Origin: Actinoallomurus spadix
GTDB lineage: Bacteria; Actinomycetota; Actinomycetes; Streptosporangiales; Streptosporangiaceae
Direction of reading: 5' to 3'
DNA length: 64,000 bases
Assembly (NCBI RefSeq): GCF_024055725.1
Contig: NZ_JAMXMX010000006.1
Coordinates: 62,001 to 126,000, forward strand
This document shows positions 27,215 through 35,902 of this stretch, one piece after another. Position numbers and translations under genes: made by a program. The notes beneath the pieces were generated by a model that was not told the origin of the DNA, ran no database searches, and saw only the letters and a list, made by a program, of their open reading frames with translations. How positions within the stretch are numbered: the stretch's first letter is position 1; every line of letters starts with the position of its first letter.

Positions 27215-27365
27215 GGTCACACGCCAGTTGTACCGGCGCTCCGTACGCCCGGCGATTCCTCCGGGGGAATTGCCGGGCGTCGTGGCCGCCTCGCAGGATC
27301 ACCCGGCGTGGGCGCACACCGCGCCGCCGTGCCACCGCGCGGCAGGAGACTCTGAGAGGCGTTCG

Positions 27366-28382
27366 ATGAAGAGCTATCACCTCGACACACCGGGCCGGGG
27401 CATCGCCGGGCTGACCGTCCGGGACCACGCGCGACCCGAACCCGGGCGGGGCCAGGTGCTGGTCAGGCTGCGGGCGAGCGCGCTCGGTTACCGCGACCTG
27501 ATGGTGCTGGCCGGCGACTACCCGCTGCCGATCCGGCCGGGTGTGGTGCCCGGCTGCGAGGGGGCCGGCGAGGTCGTGGCCGTCGGAGAGGACGTCGTAC
27601 GGGTCGCGCCGGGCGACCGGGTGGCGGCGACCGTCTTCCCGCGCTGGCTCGACGGGCCGTTCCGGCGCGAGGACGCCGCGCAGCTCGGCACCACGATCGA
27701 CGGCATGCTGACCGAGTACACGGTGCTGGGCGAGGACGCCCTGGTGCCCGTTGCGGAACACCTGTCGTACGAGGAGGCCGCGGCCCTGCCGCTGGCGGCC
27801 GTGACCGCGTGGAACGCCCTGACGACGGGAGGCGTCCCCCTGCCCGGCGATACGGTGCTCACGCTGGGGTCGGGAGGGGTGTCGCTGTTCGTCCTGCAGT
27901 TCGCGAAACTCGCCGGGGCGCGGGTGATCGTTACCACGTCGAGTGCCGCCAAGGCCGAGCGGCTGCGGGCGCTCGGGGCCGACGAGGTGATCGACTACCG
28001 GCGGAATCCCGCGTGGTCGGAGGAGGTACGCAGCCTGACCGGCGGCCGGGGGGCCGATCGCGTCGTCGACCCGGCGGGCCCGCTGGAGCAGTCGCTGAAG
28101 TCGGTCGCGGTCCGCGGCGAGGTCGCCTTCGTCGGCTACCGGCTGTCCGGCGCCGCGGGGGCCAGGCCCGTCGACCCGGGGACGCTGTTCACGGCGGGCG
28201 CGGTGCTGCGCCCGGTCGCCACGGGCAGCCGGGCGCACTTCCTCGAGCTGAACCGCGCGGTCGCGGCGCATCGGCTGCGCCCGGTCATCGACCGGGTCTT
28301 CCCGTTCGACCAGGTCCCGGAGGCCCTCGCCTACTGCGAGGCGGGTGGCGGGTTCGGCAAGGTGATCATCGGCCACGGCTGA
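27366..28382 (+). CDS. zinc-type alcohol dehydrogenase superfamily oxidoreductase
   Basis: 338 aa. N-terminal GroES-like domain (PGCEGAGEVVAVGEDVVRVAPGDRV), C-terminal Rossmann (TLGSGGVSLFVLQFAKLAGARVIVTTSS). The catalytic and structural zinc cysteines are not evident, so it belongs to the zinc-free NAD(P)-dependent group. RBS GAGAGG before ATG 27366. Almost certainly the target of the divergent MmyB-type regulator, a pairing seen widely in actinomycetes. Confidence 0.92.
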   Translation: MKSYHLDTPGRGIAGLTVRDHARPEPGRGQVLVRLRASALGYRDLMVLAGDYPLPIRPGVVPGCEGAGEVVAVGEDVVRVAPGDRVAATVFPRWLDGPFRREDAAQLGTTIDGMLTEYTVLGEDALVPVAEHLSYEEAAALPLAAVTAWNALTTGGVPLPGDTVLTLGSGGVSLFVLQFAKLAGARVIVTTSSAAKAERLRALGADEVIDYRRNPAWSEEVRSLTGGRGADRVVDPAGPLEQSLKSVAVRGEVAFVGYRLSGAAGARPVDPGTLFTAGAVLRPVATGSRAHFLELNRAVAAHRLRPVIDRVFPFDQVPEALAYCEAGGGFGKVIIGHG

Positions 28383-28452
28383 CGGCGACGGCCGCCGGCC
28401 GCGTCACCGCTCCTCCACGACGACCGCGCTCCCGACGACCGCGCCGTACGGG

Positions 28453-29676
28453 CTAGGCGCGGCGTTCGGTGCACCAGCCGAGGAGCGCCAGGACGGGAAG
28501 GGCCGCGCCGAAGGCGGTCAGCGCGCCCCAGCCCCAGTCGTGGTAGGCGACCGAGCCGAGCTGCGACCCCAGCGCCCCGCCCACGAAGAACGTCGCGATG
28601 TACGCGCTGTTCAGCCGGGCGCGGGCGGTGGCGTCGAGTGCGTAGATCGTGTGCTGGCCGAGGACCAGCGTCGTCTGCACGGCCATGTCGATGAGGACCG
28701 CGGCGACGCCGAGCAGGATCACGTTGTGCCGGCCGAGCGCCGCGACGCCGAAGGACAGGGCCGCGCCGGCCAGGCCGACGGCCGTCATCGGGCGGGTCAG
28801 CCCACGGTCGGCCCAGCGGCCCGCCCAGGGGGCGATCAGCGCGCCCCCCGCGCCGACCAGGGCGAACAGCCCGACGCCGAGCTGGGAGTAGTGGAACGGC
28901 GGGCCGGTGAGGACGAAGGCGATCGTCGTCCAGAAAGCGCTGAACGCGCCGAACATCGCCGCCTGGTACAGCGCCCGCCGCCGCAGCGCCGGGTGAACGC
29001 GCGCCAGCCCGACGGTGGTGCGCAGCAGCCGGCCGTACGACAGTCCCGTCTTCGGGGGATGCGGCGGCAGGGTCGTACGGAGGACGAGCCCCAGCACGGC
29101 CATGAGAACGGCGGACGTGAAGTAGATGACGCGCCAGCCCGCGAGGTCGGCCAGCAGGCTGCTCAGCGCGCGGGACAGCAGGATGCCGGTGAGGAGACCG
29201 CTCACCACCCGGCCCACGATGCGCCCGCGCGTGGCGTCCGGCGCGAGGTCGGCGGCGAACGGCACGAGGATCTGGACGACGACCGAGGTCGCCCCGCTGA
29301 CGAGCGAGGCGACGAGGAGGACGGGGAACACCGGGGCGGTCGCGGCGACGAGCAGGGCCGCGCAGGTGATCCCGAGGAGGGTCGCGACGAGCCGCCGGTT
29401 CTCGACGCGGTCACCGAGCGGGACGAGGAACAGCATGCCGGCCGCGTACCCGAGCTGGGTCACGGTGATCAGCGCGCCGGCGGCGACGCCGCCGACGTGG
29501 AACGTGCGGGTGAGCTCGGCCAGGAGGGGCTGGGCGTAGTAGAGGTTCGCGACGGTCAGCCCGCAGGACACCGCGAGCAGGAGCACCAGCCAGCCCGGCG
29601 GTCCGGCTTCCGGTGCCGGGCGGGCGGGGGACGCCTTGGTAGTCGGAGAGGGGCGGGAGGGCACGAAACCTCGCAT
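28453..29676 (-). CDS. MFS transporter (12 TM, DHA1-like)
   Basis: About 407 aa with twelve hydrophobic segments. LGDRVENRRLV between TM2 and TM3 is the MFS motif A; SLVSGATSVVVQILVPFAADLA and GRIVGRVVSGLLTGILL follow. Likely drug or metabolite exporter. ATG 29676 is used; an in-frame TTG at 29703 would add nine residues; neither has a clear ribosome site. Converges on the ADH gene. Confidence 0.88.
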   Translation of the reverse strand: MRGFVPSRPSPTTKASPARPAPEAGPPGWLVLLLAVSCGLTVANLYYAQPLLAELTRTFHVGGVAAGALITVTQLGYAAGMLFLVPLGDRVENRRLVATLLGITCAALLVAATAPVFPVLLVASLVSGATSVVVQILVPFAADLAPDATRGRIVGRVVSGLLTGILLSRALSSLLADLAGWRVIYFTSAVLMAVLGLVLRTTLPPHPPKTGLSYGRLLRTTVGLARVHPALRRRALYQAAMFGAFSAFWTTIAFVLTGPPFHYSQLGVGLFALVGAGGALIAPWAGRWADRGLTRPMTAVGLAGAALSFGVAALGRHNVILLGVAAVLIDMAVQTTLVLGQHTIYALDATARARLNSAYIATFFVGGALGSQLGSVAYHDWGWGALTAFGAALPVLALLGWCTERRA

Positions 29677-29833
29677 AGGGGGTCTGGGCTGGGGATTCTT
29701 CAAAAAATACCCGTGGCTGCCGCACCACGCGTCAGCGCGTCCACCGACCCGCCGATTCCGAGGTTTGACCTTCGCCCTCCTGGAGATCCCTTCAGCGTCT
29801 CGGGGGGACGCGGATCAACCTCAGGAGGCACTC

Positions 29834-30028
29834 ATGCTGGCCATCATCGCGGCGATCTGCTTCGCGGTCGCGCTCCTCACCGACTGGATCAACGCCGGCT
29901 CGGACTTCTTCAACTACCCCACGCTGGACACGATCGGACTGCTGCTCCTCGCGCTGCACTTCGCCGGATTCGGCGCCGGGTACGACTGGCGGGCCCGCGG
30001 CCGGTCCTGGCGCGGCCGGCGCCGCTGA
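29834..30028 (+). CDS. small membrane protein, 64 aa
   Basis: MLAIIAAICFAVALLTDWI is one membrane helix, DTIGLLLLALHFAGFGAG the second, with an Arg-rich C-terminus (RARGRSWRGRRR) that should stay cytoplasmic. Excellent RBS (CAGGAGG) 6 nt upstream. Short proteins of this shape are common in actinomycetes and uncharacterised. Followed by a strong terminator. Confidence 0.8.
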   Translation: MLAIIAAICFAVALLTDWINAGSDFFNYPTLDTIGLLLLALHFAGFGAGYDWRARGRSWRGRRR

Positions 30029-30073
30029 GATCGTCCTCGGGCGGCGAGGCCCTCCCCGGTGTGAGATCCGTCT

Positions 30074-30102
30074 CCGGCACGGCGCCCACGGCGCCGTGCC
30101 GG
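30074..30102 (+). terminator. terminator hairpin after the small membrane protein
   Basis: ccggcacggcgcc (30074-30086) pairs perfectly with 30090-30102 around a CAC loop: 13-bp stem, 45 nt after the stop. Confidence 0.75.
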
Positions 30103-30135
30103 GCGGGTCCCGCGACGGGCGTACGGCACGGCTCC

Positions 30136-30167
30136 CCGGCCTCGCCGCACAAACGAGGCGAGGCCGG
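30136..30167. repeat. second inverted repeat before the 30193 gene
   Basis: ccggcctcgcc (30136-30146) pairs with ggcgaggccgg (30157-30167), 11-bp stem, 10-nt loop. It lies between the terminator and the next promoter. Confidence 0.55.
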
Positions 30168-30192
30168 CCGGCGCGGCATTAAACTGCATGGG

Positions 30193-30501
30193 GTGATCTT
30201 CAAGGCGGTAGGCGAGGGGCGCCCTTACCCGGAGCATCGGCTGAGCTCCCGGGACTGGGCGAGCGTCCCGCCACGCCAGGTCCGCCTCGACCAGCTGATC
30301 ACCACCAAGGCCGGACTGGACCTGAACTCCCTGCTGGCGGAGGACTCCACCTTCTACGGCGACCTGTTCCCCCACGTCGTCCAGTGGCGCGGCCAGCTCT
30401 ACCTCGAGGACGGCCTGCACCGCGCGCTGCGGGCCGCCCTGCACCAGCGCCTCGTCCTCCACGCCCGCGTCCTCGACCTGGACGAGAACGGCTCCCGCTA
30501 A
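30193..30501 (+). CDS. conserved actinobacterial hypothetical protein (ParB-like motif region)
   Basis: 102 aa. PPRQVRLDQLITTKAGLDLNSLLAEDSTFYGDLFPHVVQWRGQLYLEDGLHRALRAAL in outline; the DGLHRALRA block resembles the DGHHR turn of ParB/sulfiredoxin-fold proteins. GTG 30193 with TAAACT 6 nt upstream suggests a leaderless transcript. Overlaps the convergent esterase gene by 4 nt at the stops. Function unknown; the ParB resemblance is my inference. Confidence 0.75.
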   Translation: MIFKAVGEGRPYPEHRLSSRDWASVPPRQVRLDQLITTKAGLDLNSLLAEDSTFYGDLFPHVVQWRGQLYLEDGLHRALRAALHQRLVLHARVLDLDENGSR

Positions 30502-31637
30502 CACGCCGTACTACCGGCGGACCGCGTGCACTGCGCCGCGCTCCACAGCCTCGGCGTCGCCCACGTGAACAGCTTCGGGAACGCCTCCCGCCAGGCGCCG
30601 TAGTTGTGCTGACCACCCTTCACGATCATGAACGGGACGTCCGGCTGGTACCGCCGGACCAGGTCGACGAACGCCTGTGCCTGCACCAGGTCGACCTGGA
30701 CGCCGCTGCCGGTCATCACCCAGAAGTGCGGCAGCCGGCCGGTGTACCCGGGCTTGGCCAGCACCTTCAGCGGAGAGCTCGCGTCATGCAGCGTCTTGTC
30801 GCCACCGAACGGATCGACCGGCTGCGGCAGCCGGTTCCGCTTGACCGGCTCGTAGAAGCCGCTCAGCGACGCCGCGATCCCGTACCGGTCGGGATGGCGT
30901 ATCCCCAGGTTCGCCGCGCAGTACCCGCCCTCGGAGAACCCGGCGATCGCCCAGGCGGGACCGGGCGGTCGCACGCGCAGCCGGGCGGCGACGAGGTCGG
31001 GCACGTCGAACGCGGTGTACGTCTCGTCCTGCTCGCCGTGGACCGTGTCCAGGCACTGGGTGGCCCGGTCCCGCCCGCCGCCGACGTCGGGGATGACCAG
31101 CACCGCCGGCCTGGCCTTCCCTGCGGACATCAGCCTGCGGAACATGCCGGAGATCTTCAACCGGCCCTCGTAGTCACCCGGGTTCCCCGGGGCACCGTGG
31201 ATCAGCTCGATCACCGGGAACCGCTGCGCGGCGTACTGCGGCTGGAAGTACTGCGGCGGCAGGTAGATGATGCCCTGGCGGACGATGTGGCTCTTCGCGC
31301 CGTTCAGCACGGTCTCCATGGCGAAGCCGTTCTTGCGCGCCTGCCGCTTCTTGACCGCCTCGCCGAGCACCTGGTCGAGGCGGTCACCGAGGTCGGGCAC
31401 CCGCGCCACGCTCGCCGGGGCCTGGTTCGTCAGGTCCCGCCACGCGTCGCCCCAGCTCTGGTAGTAGCCGTAGAACCGGTTCACCAGGGCCACACCGAAC
31501 AGCATGGCCGGGGCGAACGCGACCACCCCGGCGACCATCCGCACCGCGAGCATCCGGGTCTTGACCAGCCAGTACAGCGCGCCCATGAAGCCGAGCATGA
31601 GCACGGTGAAGGTCACTAAGCCCTGCGGACCGAACAC
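30498..31637 (-). CDS. membrane-anchored esterase (antigen 85/EsteraseD-like)
   Basis: 379 aa. Two N-terminal membrane helices (TFTVLMLGFMGALYWLV; MVAGVVAFAPAMLFGVALV), then an extracytoplasmic alpha/beta hydrolase with nucleophile GFSEGG and late KGGQHNYGAW containing the catalytic His. HGAPGNPGDYE is the oxyanion region. Resembles mycolyltransferase-type esterases. GTG 31637 with GGGAG shortly upstream. Substrate unknown. Confidence 0.87.
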   Translation of the reverse strand: MFGPQGLVTFTVLMLGFMGALYWLVKTRMLAVRMVAGVVAFAPAMLFGVALVNRFYGYYQSWGDAWRDLTNQAPASVARVPDLGDRLDQVLGEAVKKRQARKNGFAMETVLNGAKSHIVRQGIIYLPPQYFQPQYAAQRFPVIELIHGAPGNPGDYEGRLKISGMFRRLMSAGKARPAVLVIPDVGGGRDRATQCLDTVHGEQDETYTAFDVPDLVAARLRVRPPGPAWAIAGFSEGGYCAANLGIRHPDRYGIAASLSGFYEPVKRNRLPQPVDPFGGDKTLHDASSPLKVLAKPGYTGRLPHFWVMTGSGVQVDLVQAQAFVDLVRRYQPDVPFMIVKGGQHNYGAWREAFPKLFTWATPRLWSAAQCTRSAGSTAC

Positions 31638-31750
31638 GACACTCCCTACCCGCCGCCACCTCGCCAGGCCTGACGACTCCGGTCAGTAAGCATGACGTCC
31701 GCGGCGACGCGATAGATCCCGCTACGGGCGGGCGGAACACCAAGTTTCCT

Positions 31751-32722
31751 TTACCCGGCCGCTCCCGGCCCGGCAGCACGTGGCCGGTCGCCGCCGCGCC
31801 AGTCGACGGCGAACGCCCGTGCCGGGTTCGCGACGAAGATCTGCTCCGCGACGGCCTCGCCCAGGTCCCGTACGATCCTCGGCCGCATCACCCGCAGGAG
31901 GTACGGGATGCCGGGCCCGCCACCGGTCGACGCCCGCGCGGCGGCGGTGGTCGTGTCACCCCCCAGCAGCAGCCGGTCGGCGTGGCCCGCCTCGACCAGC
32001 GCCGCGAGCAGGTCGAACAGCCGCCAGTCGGTCGCGTGGTTGGCCCGGGACGGCCCGTCGAACGCCAGGAACGCGCCCGCCCGGCCCGCCTCCGCGTGCA
32101 CGCTCGGGTCCGGGAACCGGTTCAGGTGACCGAGGATGACGCGCTCCGGCGGCACGCCGTGCCGGCCGCACAGCAGGTCGAGCACGTCCAGCGAGGCCGT
32201 GCCGAGCTCGTGGTGCACGCCGATGGGGGCGCCGGTCGCGTGGTGCGCCCGCGCCGCCGCGGCCATCACCGTACGGGCGTGGTCGTCCAGCCCGTGGAAG
32301 CCGCCCGCCACCTTGATCATGCCGGCGCGGGGCAGCGTGCCGCCGTCCATGCCCACGGTCAGCTCCTCGACGAAGAGCTCGTCCAGCCGCCCGTACACGT
32401 TCTCGACGACCCCGGGCTCGTAGTGCGCCGCCTGGTGCATGCCCGTCGCGGCGATCACGTGGACGTCGCCCGCCTTCGCCACCGCGGCCAGCGCCTCCGC
32501 GCGCCGCCCCAGCCCGTACGGCGTCCACTGCGCGACCGTACGACCGCCGAGCGCGCGGAACCCCCGCAGCTCCGACACCGCCGCGTCGGCGTCATCGAGC
32601 TCGTGCCCGGGCAACTGCCGGCTCCGGAAGAACAGGTGGTCGTGCGCGTCCACGATCCCGAGCTCGTCCGCCGGCACGTCCCCGAGGACGGTCCGCGCGA
32701 ACCTCCCTGCCCCCTCGGTCAT
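31751..32722 (-). CDS. phosphotriesterase-like amidohydrolase
   Basis: 323 aa. VDAHDHLF (HxH), the potential carbamylated lysine in RAGMIKVAGG, GVHHELG, ILGHLNR and LLLGGDT form the binuclear metal centre of the phosphotriesterase/lactonase family. Likely a lactonase or related hydrolase. The ATG at 32722 overlaps the TetR stop (ATGA), so regulator and enzyme are one transcript, under TetR autoregulation. Confidence 0.88.
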   Translation of the reverse strand: MTEGAGRFARTVLGDVPADELGIVDAHDHLFFRSRQLPGHELDDADAAVSELRGFRALGGRTVAQWTPYGLGRRAEALAAVAKAGDVHVIAATGMHQAAHYEPGVVENVYGRLDELFVEELTVGMDGGTLPRAGMIKVAGGFHGLDDHARTVMAAAARAHHATGAPIGVHHELGTASLDVLDLLCGRHGVPPERVILGHLNRFPDPSVHAEAGRAGAFLAFDGPSRANHATDWRLFDLLAALVEAGHADRLLLGGDTTTAAARASTGGGPGIPYLLRVMRPRIVRDLGEAVAEQIFVANPARAFAVDWRGGDRPRAAGPGAAG

Positions 32723-33294
32723 CCGCGCCGTCCCTTCACAGCGGTCGCGAGCAGGCCCAGCACACCCCTGATGGCATGCTCGAACGGTTCGGCGGACGCG
32801 GCTGCCCGGGCGAGCACGTAGCCGCCCTGCAGCGTGGCGACGATCGTCGCCGCCGTGGCCACGGGATCGAGCTCGGCCGCCAGCTCGCCGCGCTCCCGCC
32901 CCTCCGCGAGGACCCGGGACAGCCGCTGCCGCAGCCAGTCGAAGGTCTCCTCCAGCGGCTGCCGGAGCACATCGTCGGCGATGACGTCCGGATCCTGGGT
33001 CAGCCGCCCGACCGGGCACCCGCGCAGGACCGCGCGCTCGCGCAGCAGGTAAGCCTCGATGCGCTCGTACGCGGTGCCCGGCCCGGACAGCTCGCCCTCC
33101 GCCTTGGCCCGCATGTCCTCGGCGCTGCGGCGAAGAGCCGCCAGCGCCAGGTCCGGCTTTCCGGTGAAGTGGTGGTACATGCTGCCCTGGCCGACCCCGG
33201 CCCGCTGCTGGATCGCCCGTGGGCTCGTCCCCACGTACCCCCGCTCCCACAGCAGCTCACGCGTGCTCTCGATCAGCCGCTCCCTGGTGTCCAT
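32719..33294 (-). CDS. TetR family regulator of the phosphotriesterase-like gene
   Basis: 191 aa. Helix-turn-helix MDTRERLIESTRELLWERGY, SPRAIQQRAGVGQGSMYHHF; C-terminal domain of the TetR_C_11/LmrA-YxaF type (CPVGRLTQDPDVIADDVLRQPLEETF). ATG 33294 is immediately preceded by a 16-bp operator and a TAGTAT -10 box 7 nt away, so the mRNA is probably leaderless and autorepressed. Confidence 0.92.
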   Translation of the reverse strand: MDTRERLIESTRELLWERGYVGTSPRAIQQRAGVGQGSMYHHFTGKPDLALAALRRSAEDMRAKAEGELSGPGTAYERIEAYLLRERAVLRGCPVGRLTQDPDVIADDVLRQPLEETFDWLRQRLSRVLAEGRERGELAAELDPVATAATIVATLQGGYVLARAAASAEPFEHAIRGVLGLLATAVKGRRG

Positions 33295-33298
33295 AACA

Positions 33299-33314
33299 TA
33301 CATACTAGTAGGTA
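33299..33314. promoter_or_regulatory. TetR operator overlapping a leaderless promoter
   Basis: TACATACTAGTAGGTA is symmetric at 14 of 16 positions around ACTAGT. Read on the minus strand it contains TAGTAT, placed 7 nt before the TetR start codon. Autoregulation is inferred. Confidence 0.7.
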
Positions 33315-33357
33315 CAGCAGAGGAAGGCACCGCTCACGTACGCGCCGCCGGACGGCT

Positions 33358-33834
33358 CTACGGCTGATAGATCTGCTCGAGATAGGTGATCCGGCCGTCC
33401 GCGCCGACCCGCACGGTGAAGCCGATCCGCGGAAGCTGGTCCCGGTTCCGCGCCAGGGCCGCCGCGAAGGTCGCCGGGGTCACCGACTTGGCCGCCGGAT
33501 CGTCCCCGGCCAGCGGCACCCGCAGCAGGATCCGGGCGTCGGGGCTCAGCTCCAGGGTCGCCTGCGGACCGGTGACCGCGACCCTGATGAACTCGCTGTA
33601 CTCGTCGACGACATGCTTCACCTTCGCCGGCCGGTACGTCACCCGCGTACCCTCCGCCCGCACCATCACCCCGGTGAAACTCTTCGGCCGCACCGACGGA
33701 CTCGCCACGGGCGTGCTGCGGACAGCCGACGGACGCCCCTCAGACCGATGCCCGGACCGATCGCCCTTACAGCCACCACACAGCACGACGGCCACCGCCA
33801 CGAACGCCGCAAGCCAAAACCGGATGAGGCGCAC
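33358..33834 (-). CDS. lipoprotein
   Basis: 158 aa. Signal peptide RLIRFWLAAFVAVAVVLCGGC with a lipobox ending at the Cys of CGGC-KG. The mature domain has repeated short strands (FTGVMVRAEGTRVTYRPAKVKH, FTVRVGADGRITYLEQIYQP). Start GTG 33834 preceded by GGGGGG. Anchored to the outer face of the membrane; function unknown. Confidence 0.82.
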   Translation of the reverse strand: MRLIRFWLAAFVAVAVVLCGGCKGDRSGHRSEGRPSAVRSTPVASPSVRPKSFTGVMVRAEGTRVTYRPAKVKHVVDEYSEFIRVAVTGPQATLELSPDARILLRVPLAGDDPAAKSVTPATFAAALARNRDQLPRIGFTVRVGADGRITYLEQIYQP

Positions 33835-33993
33835 GATCCCCCCTGAACCGTTGGGATATCCCGCAATGAGATTCCCAGAGGGACCACGCCGGTTTCAGGA
33901 TCCGTGATCACGATCGCGTCACGAGGCGCGGCGAAGCCGCGCACCGGGGGGCCCGGGGGGTCGTCCCCCCGAAAGAAAGCCAGAAAACGGGAA
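33835..33993. other. intergenic region with G/C homopolymer runs
   Basis: Gene-free. Contains cggggggcccgggggg followed by tcgtcccccc, which can fold as a GGGGGG/CCCCCC hairpin, next to the tRNA terminator. Nothing else identified. Confidence 0.4.
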
Positions 33994-34017
33994 GGTGGCC
34001 CCCGAAGGGGGGCCACC
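33994..34017 (-). terminator. terminator of tRNA-Ser(CGA)
   Basis: ggtggccccc (33994-34003) pairs with gggggccacc (34008-34017), 10-bp stem, followed on the minus strand by TTCCCGTTTTC. It begins 6 nt beyond the tRNA 3' end. Confidence 0.75.
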
Positions 34018-34022
34018 GAACA

Positions 34023-34112
34023 TGGCGGTGGAGGTGGGATTTGAACCCACGGATGAGTTGCCCCATCACACGCTTTCGAGGCGTGCGCCCTCGGCCACTA
34101 GGCGACTCCACC
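34023..34112 (-). tRNA. tRNA-Ser (anticodon CGA)
   Basis: 90 nt. Acceptor GGTGGAG pairs with CTCCACC, discriminator G, encoded CCA. Anticodon stem CACGC/GCGTG with loop CTCGAAA reads CGA; long variable arm and T-arm GGGTTCAAATCCC. It lies directly downstream of tadA on the same strand. Confidence 0.96.
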
Positions 34113-34123
34113 AAGAGGGCAGC

Positions 34124-34609
34124 CTACCGGAACTCGGACGGTCCTCGGTCACGTCGGGCGGTGAAGAACTCGGTGAGCGGTGCGGCGCACTCGTCGGCGA
34201 GGACGCCGGAGATCACCTCGGGGCGGTGGTTGAGTCTCCGGTCGCGTACGACGTCCCACAGGGAGCCGACGGCGCCGGCCTTGGGGTCGTGGGCGCCGAA
34301 GACGATCCGGTCGAGCCGGGCGAGGACGGCGGCTCCGGCGCACATGGTGCAGGGCTCGAGCGTGACGACGAGGGTGCAGCCGGACAGGCGCCACTCGCCC
34401 CGGCGCGCGGCGGCCTGGCGGATGGCGATGATCTCCGCGTGCGCGGTCGGGTCGCCCGTACGCTCGCGCTCGTTGTGGCCGGAGCCGATGATCTGACCGT
34501 CGGGCGCGAGGATGATCGCGCCGACGGGCACGTCGGCGGCGGCCCGCCGCGCCTCGCGCAGCGCGAGCCGCATGGCCTCGTCCGTCGTGGGGCCTGGGGC
34601 GTCCGTCAC
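34124..34609 (-). CDS. tadA: tRNA-specific adenosine deaminase TadA
   Basis: 161 aa. Zinc/catalytic motifs HAEI and EPCTMCAGA, plus GSGHNERERTGDPT. It deaminates A34 to inosine in tRNA-Arg(ACG). Start GTG 34609 (VTDAPGPTTDEAMRLALREA) 8 nt after the upstream stop. Neighbours are two partner-like proteins and a tRNA gene. Confidence 0.93.
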   Translation of the reverse strand: MTDAPGPTTDEAMRLALREARRAAADVPVGAIILAPDGQIIGSGHNERERTGDPTAHAEIIAIRQAAARRGEWRLSGCTLVVTLEPCTMCAGAAVLARLDRIVFGAHDPKAGAVGSLWDVVRDRRLNHRPEVISGVLADECAAPLTEFFTARRDRGPSEFR

Positions 34610-34617
34610 GGCCGGGG

Positions 34618-35070
34618 CTATCGGAGCCGGTCGTACTCCTCGGCGAACCCGGCGCCCTCGGCGATGACGGACAGCGCATCGCCGGGGAGGGTGCGTTCGC
34701 CGAGTGCGGTCAGGGCCTCCGGGGTGGTCCCGAGGCCGGCGAGGAGCTCCGGGTCGCCGATGGGGTTCTCGTCCGACGTCTCGGCGGGGGCGTCGAGCTG
34801 CTCGCTGAGCATCTCGGCCAGCTCGCTGCTCTGGGGCGCCCTGCCGTCGGAGAGGAAGACACGGGGGTCCTCGCCGTCGTCCAGGCGGACCACGGCGAAC
34901 CATTCGTCCTCCTGCTCGACGAGGAGGACGACGGTGTCGCCCGCCGTCTCGACGGCGGCCTCCCGCATGATGTCGGCGATGTCGTCAAGGCCGGTGACCT
35001 CGGTGAGGTCCGGCTCGGTCCCGATCCATCCGGCGTCGCTGCGTGCGAACACCCCGCAGTAGTACGGCAC
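34618..35070 (-). CDS. tRNA adenosine deaminase-associated protein
   Basis: 150 aa, acidic. YYCGVFARSDAGWIGTEPDLTEV, WFAVVRLDDGEDPRVFLSDGRA are typical of the actinobacterial family always placed beside tadA. GTG 35070 with GGAGAG 9 nt upstream. A paralogue lies immediately upstream. Role unknown; complex with TadA is only suggested by linkage. Confidence 0.85.
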   Translation of the reverse strand: MPYYCGVFARSDAGWIGTEPDLTEVTGLDDIADIMREAAVETAGDTVVLLVEQEDEWFAVVRLDDGEDPRVFLSDGRAPQSSELAEMLSEQLDAPAETSDENPIGDPELLAGLGTTPEALTALGERTLPGDALSVIAEGAGFAEEYDRLR

Positions 35071-35097
35071 TGTTCCATTCTCTCCCGAAACCGGGCG

Positions 35098-35574
35098 TTA
35101 CTCGATCGCGCGCTCGAAGGCGATGGCGAAGCCGAGTCGTTTGGCGATGCTCGCCAGCATCTCGTCCGGATAGAGGTCGAGGTCTCCGGAGAGGGCGCCG
35201 AGCTCCATCTCGTCCAGGCCGAGGTCCGCGAAGATCGACATGTCGCCCGCCGGGAGCACCTGGTCGAGTTCCTCGTCGTCGGGGATGTCGAGCTCGAGGT
35301 ACTCGACGATCTGCCGGGCCAGCACCCAGTCCACGGACGCGGTGACGTCGGAGAGGAAGACGATGACCTCCTCGCCGAGCACCCGGAGCGCCACGAAGAA
35401 GTCGTCGCCGACCGCGACGAGCCCGATGGCGCCGCCCAGGCTCGGTTGTTGCCGGAGAGCGTGGATCAGCCCCTCGAGGTCTTCCGTCAGTGCGATGGGA
35501 AGCTGCTCCACCTCCCACGCGTCGTCTTCGCGATAGACCACGACAGCGAAGTCCGCCGTGTCCAGTTCAGTCAT
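35098..35574 (-). CDS. tRNA adenosine deaminase-associated protein paralogue
   Basis: 158 aa. Similar design to its neighbour: [39 protein letters not shown] and a C-terminal [12 protein letters not shown] comparable to AGFAEEYDRLR. Two possible starts: ATG 35574 (adjacent GGTGGAG) and ATG 35610. The duplication of this family next to one tadA is notable. Confidence 0.83.
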   Translation of the reverse strand: MTELDTADFAVVVYREDDAWEVEQLPIALTEDLEGLIHALRQQPSLGGAIGLVAVGDDFFVALRVLGEEVIVFLSDVTASVDWVLARQIVEYLELDIPDDEELDQVLPAGDMSIFADLGLDEMELGALSGDLDLYPDEMLASIAKRLGFAIAFERAIE

Positions 35575-35662
35575 CTCCACCCCACCCGCGCGCGCGTCCT
35601 GCTCGGGCATCTTGGCAGATGCCGGGGGTCAAGTTTCGCGGCACGGGAAAACCCGGGTCCGG

Positions 35663-35851
35663 TCAGTTGGCTCGGAAGGTGCGCATGCGGACCGCCTCAC
35701 GGACGCGTTCGTGACGCGATCGGCGTGGGGTCACGCGCTTGCGGAGCTCTCTCGCCTCGGCCAGCTCCCGGAGGAAGACGGCCCTGCGTCGCAGTCGGTC
35801 ACGGACCTCCTCGGGGCTCATGTGGTCGTCGGGGTTCGTCCCATCGCTCAT
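35663..35851 (-). CDS. small Arg/Glu-rich helical protein, 62 aa
   Basis: [20 protein letters not shown] then [20 protein letters not shown] and a basic tail. One long amphipathic helix; no cysteines. Divergent from upp with a 51-bp promoter region. Such short basic proteins next to upp are seen in actinomycetes; function unknown. Confidence 0.65.
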   Translation of the reverse strand: MSDGTNPDDHMSPEEVRDRLRRRAVFLRELAEARELRKRVTPRRSRHERVREAVRMRTFRAN

Positions 35852-35902
35852 GGCCGGGTACGTTCCCCATGCTCAGACATCCATTCAGATACCTTTTCGG
35901 AC

